This document shows, piece after piece, positions 57,300-64,000 of a DNA stretch of 64,000 nucleotides. The stretch covers positions 992,001 to 1,056,000 of the forward strand of contig CM055816.1 in NCBI GenBank assembly GCA_029582265.1. The letters are read 5' to 3'. The notes beneath the pieces were generated by a model. It was not told the DNA's origin. It made no database searches and was given only the letters and a program-made list of their open reading frames with translations. A program made the translations under genes and the position numbers. How positions within the stretch are numbered: the first letter of the stretch is position 1; each line of letters opens with the position of its first letter. This stretch comes from Zoroaster sp. YZ-2022. Its lineage: Eukaryota > Echinodermata > Asteroidea > Forcipulatida > Zoroasteridae.

Positions 57300-59828
57300 G
57301 TAGTCCTAATACTCCACCCCACGCATAAAACCCCCCTCAAAATCCAAGGTTACCAGACACTAACACCCCAACCCACCTACGCCCCACCTCACACATAAAA
57401 ATCCTCCTCACAATCCAAGGTTACCAGACACTAACAACCCAACCGACGTACGCCCCACCCCACACATTTAACAACCCCCTCACAATCCAAGGTTAGCAGA
57501 CAATAACGCCCCAACCCACCTACACCCCACCCAACCATACAAATCCCCTCACAATCCAAGGTTATCAGACAATAACACCCCAGCCCACGTACGCTCCAGC
57601 CCACCTACGCTCCAGCCCATCTACGCCCCAGCCCATCTACGCCCCAGCCCACCTACGCGCCACCCCACCTATGCCCCAACCCACCTATGCCCCACCCCAC
57701 CTATGCCCCATCCCACCTATGCCCCACCCCACCTACGCCCCACCCCACACATAAAAACCTGCTCACATAAAATCCCCCTCACAACCCAAGGTTGGCAGAC
57801 ACCAACGCCCCAACCCACCTACACCCCACCCCACCCCACCCATAAAAATCCCCCTCACAATCCAAGGTTACCAGACACTATCACCCCAACCGACCTAGGC
57901 CCCACCCTACACATAACAATTCCCCTCACAATCCAAGGTTAGCAGATACTAACACCCCAAACCACCTATGCCCCACCCACCCATAACAATCCCCTCACAA
58001 TCCAAGGTTAGCAGACACTAACACCCCAAACCACCTATGCCCCACCCACCCATAACAATCCCCTCACAATCCAAGGTTACCAGACACTAACACCCCCAAC
58101 CCACCTACACCCCACCCACCCATAAAAATCCCCCTCACAATCCAAGGTTACAAGACACTAACACCCCAACCCACCTACGCCCCACCTCACACATAAAAAT
58201 CCTCCTCACAATCCAAGGTTACCAGACACTAACAACCCAACCGACCTACGCCCCACCCCACACATTTAACAACCCCCTCACAATCCAAGGTTAGCAGACA
58301 ATAACGCCCCAACCCACCTACACCCCACCCATCCATAAAAATCCCCTCACAATCCAAGGTTATCAGACAATAACACCCCAGCCCACCTACGCGCCACCCC
58401 ACCTATGCCCCACCCCACCTATGCCCCATCCCACCTACGCCCCACCCCACACATAAAAACCCGCTCACATAAAAACCCCCCTCACAACCCCAACCCACCT
58501 ATGCCCCACCCACCCATAACAATCCCCTCACAATCCAAGGTTACCAGACACTAACACCCCCAACCCACCTACACCCCACCCACCCATAAAAATCCCCCTC
58601 ACAATCCAAGGTTACAAGACACTAACACCCCAACCCACCTTCGCCCCACCCCACACATAACAATTCCCCTCACAATCCAAGGTTACCAGACAATAACACC
58701 TCAGCCCACCTACACCCCAACCCACCTACGCCCCAGTCCACCTACGCCCCAGCTCACCTACGCCCCACCTCACCTACGCCCCAGCCCACCTACGCCCCAG
58801 CCCACCTACGCCACAGCCCACCTACGCCACAGCCCACTTACGCCCCAAGGTTACCAGACACTAACGCCCCAACCGACCTACGCCCCACCCGACACATAAA
58901 ACCCCCCTCACATAAAAATCCCCCTAACAATTCAAGGTTACCAGTCACTAACACCCCAATCCACCTACATCCCACCCTCACATAACAATCCCCCTCACAA
59001 CCCAAGGTTAGCAGACACCAACGCCCCAACCCACCTACACCCCACCCACCAATAAAAATCCCCTCAACACCCCAACCGACCTAGGCCCCCACCCCACACA
59101 TAACAGTCCCCTCACAATCCAAGGTCACCAGATACTAACACCCCAACCGACCTATGCCCCACCCCACACATAAAAATCCCCCTCACAATCCAAGGTTACC
59201 AGACAATAACACCCCAACCGATTTTAGGCCCCACCCCACACATAAAAATCCCCCTCACAATCCAAGGTTACCAGATACTAACACCCCAACCGACCTACGC
59301 CCCAGCCCACACATTAAAATCCCCCTCACAATCCAAGGTTAGCAGACACCAATGCCCTAACCCACCTACACCCCACCCCACCTACACCCCACCCCACACA
59401 TAAAAATCCCCTCACAATCCAAGGTTAGCAGACACCAACGCCCCAACCCACCTACACCCCACCCCACCGACGCCCCACCCACCCATAACAATCCCCTCTC
59501 AATTCAAGATAACACCGCAACCGACCTACGCCCAACCCCACACATAAAAATCCCCCTCACAATCTAAGGTTACCAGATACTAACATCCAAACCCACCTAC
59601 ACCCACCCCACACATTTAACACCCCTTCACAATCCAAGGTTACCAGACACTAACACCCCAACCTATCTACGCCCCACACCAACACATAACAATACCCCCA
59701 CAATCCAAGGTTACTAGACATTGACGTCCCAACCCACCTACGCCCCACTGCACCAATAAAAACCCTTTCACAATAGAAGGCTACCAAACAATAATACCCC
59801 AACCCACCTACACCCACCTACACCCACC
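57300..59828. repeat. C-rich minisatellite, ~65-75-bp units
   Basis: More than 30 units containing CCCCTCACAATCCAAGG, TTACCAGACACTAACACC and ACCCACCTACGCCCCACC, with shorter sub-repeats of CCCACCTACGCCCCA (57,590-57,745, 58,720-58,850). Strong strand bias: C-rich on plus, G-rich on minus. The array resumes after a LINE at 60,776-60,930. ORFs here are artefacts. Confidence 0.95.
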
Positions 59829-60775
59829 TAATAATAATAATTATAATGAACATTTGTAATGCGCAGGTATCCGTCAAAAGAGACGCTCATGGCGCAGTGA
59901 CACATCAGTGTAAACAATAAAACAAAATACATGGTAAGAACAATGCAATATAAAATTACAAGGAACAATGATTGTAAAAAGGCTGACTGGCCCTGGTCAG
60001 GATATGCTAGGCAAAGATGATATTCTGACAACAAGGAAAAACCCTGCATACACAACCATGCAAACAAGGTTGATTTGCAAAAAATGTAAACACCGAAGCA
60101 ATGCTCTTCACATATTAAACAAAAACAAAAGGTATAAATACATCATCATAAAAGTCAATAGTTAAACATAAGTAAATTATACATTAATTTTCATGAAATG
60201 AGTTTTGAGAGCAGTTTTAAATGAAGCAAGAGATGGACATTGTTTGACATGCTCAGGTAAATCATTCCGCAAAGAAGGAGCAGCAGCAGCAAAAGAACGT
60301 TTTCCCCAGGATCTCTTTGTCAATTTCTTACTCAGAAGAAGTTTATGATGTGATCCCATGAAATCACGATTTGAGTGATACGGTTGAAGTAATTCTGATA
60401 AATATGTTTGTGACATATCAATGTAAGAGCGGTAAACATACATTAAGATTTTGAAAACAATCCTGTCCTTAATCGGGAGCCAATGAAGATCTCGCAATAT
60501 TGGTGTAATGTGTTCTCTTGGTTTAGTCCGGGTTACAATTCTAGCAGCTATGTTGTTTGAAGACGGGACAGACGATAAATTTGTGTATCTGGTAGACCAT
60601 ATAAAAGTGAATTGCCCATGTCCAGGCGGGAGGTGACATATGCATGTACAAGTTGTTTTGTAGCCTCTTGAGAGATGTATTTTCTGATGAGGCCGATGTT
60701 GCGCAGATGAAATGAGGAACATTTAGAAATTGAAGAAATATGATCATTAAGTGACATGTCACAATCGAATATAGC
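59829..60775 (-). mobile_element. 5'-truncated L2/CR1-type LINE inside the minisatellite
   Basis: Minus strand encodes the end of a LINE ORF (about 60,780-60,180): IAARIVTRTKPREHITPIL, LHWLPIKDRIVFKIL, then FKTALKTHFM. A 3' UTR follows, ending near TACAAATGTTCATTATAAT with an ATT tail at 59,829. CCTACA occurs at both edges and may be a target duplication. It splits the minisatellite, so it is younger than the array. Confidence 0.8.
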
Positions 60776-60930
60776 CTACACCCCACCACACATAACAATC
60801 TCCTTTACAATCCAAGGTTACCAGACAATAACACCGCAACCCACCTACACCCCACCCCACCTATAAATGCCCCTCACAATCCAAGGTTACCAGACAATAA
60901 CACCCCAACCCACCTACACCCAATCCAATG
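60776..60930. repeat. C-rich minisatellite, remainder
   Basis: Two to three further units of the 57,300-59,828 array, beyond the LINE. Confidence 0.9.
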
Positions 60931-63624
60931 TAATCAGCCTTGACCTGCCCATACCAAAAACACAAAGCAATGTAAATTAAACTGATTAAGACTCAAAACC
61001 ATGTGACACAAATATAAATGCTGAATTAAAAATATAAAATACCTGAACAGAAAATGTATTGAGATAGTGCCTACACAGCTCTTGGATACAAAACCTGTTA
61101 TTAAATTCATATGTTAAGTCCTTGTTTTTGGTGTAATTTTACAGAAAATTTTTACAATTGTATGGGTGTTTCATCTGAACATTGATAATTTCCTCTTACA
61201 AAGGAAAACGTGATCGACAATCCTTAAAAACCATACTTTCACGATTAGGTTGAGAAATGTGTTTAAGGCCAACAGTTTATGTTTATGTCTCCACGCTCGT
61301 CGCCTCAGACCCGCACGTCGGCATTTTAATTTTTTTTAAATTCCAATTGCAGCCAAAATTGCTGGATCGATTGGAATTCTGCCGTGCTGTGTTTCAAACG
61401 ACTTTTTCACATAGGGGTATGAACGTTTGCCCGATTTGTGAGGCCTCTCTTATCCACCATACTTTGTATATGGGAAATTTGTTCGCAGCGTATACCTGTA
61501 TTTCCCTGTTTGGGGGGGGGGGGGGAGCACGTTACCGCACCGATTTTGTGTATGTTGGATTTTCTTTCCAATGAAACAAAATTTGTCTTTTTGCTGCTGT
61601 TTTTCAACATGATAAATGCCTGAGTTTGTGCCTGTTAAAACCAGAAATTATACAATCAAGAAAATCCCATCAGAGGTCAAATCCATTATCAACATCGTAA
61701 AAACGATCAAGCGAATAATGACTAAAGACCAATATCAGGTCATGATTGAGAAAATACACTCCATACTAGTTGATGTTTGTGTGAGTTAGGTTGTACGTAA
61801 ATAATATGAAACTGATTGTACGTGCTCATTTGTATTGCATTTTAATGTCATTGACTTGAACTGCCTGTAACAAATTCTGCTGTAAGTAGCTACCTGCATG
61901 TCGAATGTGTCCGTGGGAGCTAGGCACGTTTCGGGAAAAAGTCGTGTATGAAAATGATCTTTTGCAAGATTCATGAGTGTCCGTCGCTTTTTAAAATGGG
62001 TCGAGTGCGTACCGCTTAGTACGAAGCGTATGTGACCCGCTCTGGCAAAACCCAAAACTTGACCATAAAAAGGTAAAAACCGACCCCAGGGACCAGTTTG
62101 TCACAATATAGAGCATTTTCTCTAAATTTTCATGGAAAAAGAAAAATCCTGAAACGTTGTTGGGAACATTGATGTTCACTTTTGAAAATTGGGTCCAAAT
62201 TTAGGGTTTTGCCAGAGTCAGTCACATAATTATAGCGTTGGATAATTATGTATACGGTGTATTTTGATACATGATTGCCACGTTTTCTGGGAATTATATT
62301 GCTATGAGAATACTGATGATATTATTGACATTACTATGAGAATACTGATATTATTGCCAAGATACTATTTTCATTGAGCCCCCTTCTCGTCGTGACCCTG
62401 CTACATATAACGAATTGTTAAAAATGTTCTTCCTCGTTTCTCCCCGCCCCCTTTTTTATTGTATTTTTGTTGGTGGGGTGGGGCAGATTTTTCACCTAGA
62501 CTGCACAGAGTCTTGCGTGTTTTGTTTTCACTGACGACAATTGGCGCAATGGCGCGCCAGCAACGGTGGCTACCACCATAGGAATTATGTAAATGGTGTT
62601 GCAATCACGGCAATAGTGACCGCAGTAAAGATGTAATGAGCTAATAAGCTTGTCAAATGTTCAGATTAAAATATGGCGGAGGTATGATACTCTATGAGTG
62701 ACCGACCTCGTGGCCAGTGTTGTACCTTTTTAACTTTAACAGTGATTATGTATTCAGATTGTTCGTATTCATTGTAACGTGGAATTTCTGTCTTCGGTGG
62801 ATCAGAAGAGATAAATTAATTTGGGACATTTGTTTCTTTATTTGTCCTGAAATGATAGCACATTCACAGGATGTTTGGTACCATCATAAACTTTCACATC
62901 AAGCAAGTCTTATGTCAAACTTTGTTTTACAAGATTACCAATGATGTAAAGTGACTTTAATGTAACATTTTACACAAAGTATTAAAGTTTAATTTAAAAA
63001 TTTAAAAACTAAAAATAAATAATCAGTGTTGTACAGTCCATTATGCAACAATATTAAATTTATTACCAAATTATAATTATGTTAACAAATACGTACATGT
63101 ATACAGAGCCATACGGATTGTACTATTGCCGTACTTGATATCAGGTTATAGCGCCCTCTATATATGTGCTAACAAGTGCACAGTGCATGGCGGGCGTCCC
63201 AACCTAGTCCAAAGGCCTTCGAGCAGTAGCGAGATTCTTCAGTATTGTAATTAGGCACTTTGCAGGCGATGGTTTTTAAAGACTTATGGTTTTATACATT
63301 TTGTATACTGAAGTAATAGTGTTTGCTGATGTATACGATGTCTAGGGGACTAAACCAACTTTCAAATCCCATGCATTTCAGGTAGACAATTATTTATTCA
63401 TACGCGGTTTGTATGAATTCTTTTTCGATACAAAAAAAGATACATATATACAGGCCTAAATACATGATAGTATGAAGAACATTTATTGAAAACATATAGA
63501 ATGGTTTCCTAGAAATTATATTAAATCTGTTTTGTTGCATATGACTGTTGTAACCAATGAGCATTTTCAGCAATCATATTCATTTTTCCCACCTGGGTCT
63601 AACTTTGTAGACATCAATATCGTT
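60931..63624. other. no gene seen
   Basis: 2.7 kb without a gene that I can support. Contains a G13 run near 61,510-61,525 and an ORF of 105 aa (61,257) with no features. Near 62,290-62,355 TATGAGAATACTGAT is repeated. Confidence 0.4.
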
Positions 63625-64000
63625 TCGGTTTGCGGTAACACTATGTCTTTACCTCAATAAACGTGAAGCTGAGGTACAGGTTCTGAAAAGAACCGTATCG
63701 CACAACTCGTATCTCAACCTTCGTTAAGTGAGAAAGGTTCAAGGGAGAACCAATTTCGGGCAATTTGTTTTTCTCTACTGTCGCTAAGTGAGAAATATGG
63801 TTCAGGGAGAACCATGGGGACTTCACGGGTTAATATGGTTCAGGGACAACCATGGGGACTTCACGGATTATTCTCAACGTTTCGATTAGCCTGCTCTAAT
63901 CTTCGTCAGGAGAATGAAGAGGTTTGCCGATGCAGCTCCTTAAGTAGTATTTGCTGGGATTATGTGTAGAATGGGAAGTGTTCCGATTGGTGCCACTGTT
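63625..64000 (-). mobile_element. possible Penelope-like terminal repeat, right copy
   Basis: 63,625-63,720 is the inverted counterpart of 56,855-56,975. AGAAATATGGTTCAGGG and its variant follow twice (63,790, 63,832), then a hammerhead-like motif (63,870-63,915) and a segment running to the window edge. The PLE assignment rests on the ribozyme-like core and its setting, not on any protein. Confidence 0.4.
63870..63915 (-). ncRNA. hammerhead-ribozyme-like motif
   Basis: Minus strand: ATTCTC, then CTGACGA, a stem GATTAG/CTAATC around a six-base loop, then GAAAC, GTT and GAGAAT. ATTCTC and GAGAAT form a 6-bp stem I, CTGACGA and GAAA are the conserved core, and GTT fits the cleavage triplet. 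Stem III is minimal, as in the dimer-active hammerheads of Penelope-like elements. Confidence 0.5.

Noticed and set aside
57703..59342. Proline/Thr/His-rich ORFs
   Set aside because: Repeat translations of the C-rich minisatellite, changing frame with unit length.
60177..60722. Host gene of 181 aa
   Set aside because: It has the typical C-terminal sequence of L2/CR1 LINE ORFs and ends in an ATT-tailed 3' UTR.
62401..62944. ORFs of 67-75 aa near the right end
   Set aside because: No motif, splice signal or composition supports them.

Overview
The window is eukaryotic nuclear DNA from an animal. It has GT-AG introns, single-domain EGF exons in phase 1, tRNA-derived SINEs, Jockey/CR1-L2 LINEs, a Ty3/Gypsy element, a piggyBac element and several satellites. 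The mix suits a marine invertebrate, probably a non-vertebrate deuterostome, but nothing here fixes the species.

Region 1 (1-23,640) is a DNA-virus-like element integrated in the genome and broken up by later insertions. Ignoring the insertions, virus-like sequence runs 3,224-8,046, then 16,062-18,360, then 21,398-23,640, about 9.3 kb. It holds small blocks of genes on alternating strands: a packaging ATPase and a probable major capsid protein (-), two coiled-coil/membrane proteins (+), a membrane-anchored protein and a 74-aa protein (-), a structural-type protein, two paralogues sharing one N-terminus and a 90+ aa protein (+), and finally two small proteins and a PCNA-like sliding clamp (-). 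No polymerase, integrase, primase or helicase is visible. A piggyBac transposon (8,051-16,057, flanked by TTAA) sits inside the membrane-protein gene, and a Jockey/CR1-like LINE (about 18,364-21,397) sits inside another viral gene. The first 2.9 kb is a direct duplicate (offset 6,690) of the end of this locus. The piggyBac carries about 20 copies of a ~190-bp satellite that derives from the 3' end of its own transposase gene.

Region 2 (23,640-56,600) is host sequence. A gene on the minus strand is represented by one 83-codon cysteine-containing exon (56,340-56,588) and nine EGF-like exons between 46.5 and 28.1 kb. Its introns hold inverted-repeat elements, a 98-bp satellite of about 46 copies that spans the 5' junction of a tRNA-SINE, shorter tandem arrays and a segmental duplication (about 38.8-44.6 kb versus 44.6-50.1 kb). 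A Ty3/Gypsy element is shared by both duplicates. Only the right copy continues through gag-pol, and it is inactivated by frameshifts, stops and loss of one integrase catalytic residue.

Region 3 (56,600-64,000) contains foldback and terminal-repeat-like sequences, a 2.5-kb C-rich minisatellite interrupted by a 5'-truncated L2/CR1-like LINE, and, at the right edge, a hammerhead-ribozyme-like motif in what looks like a Penelope-like terminal repeat.

Many breaks in reading frames fall in homopolymer runs and differ between duplicate copies. Some of the apparent pseudogenisation could therefore be assembly error rather than decay.
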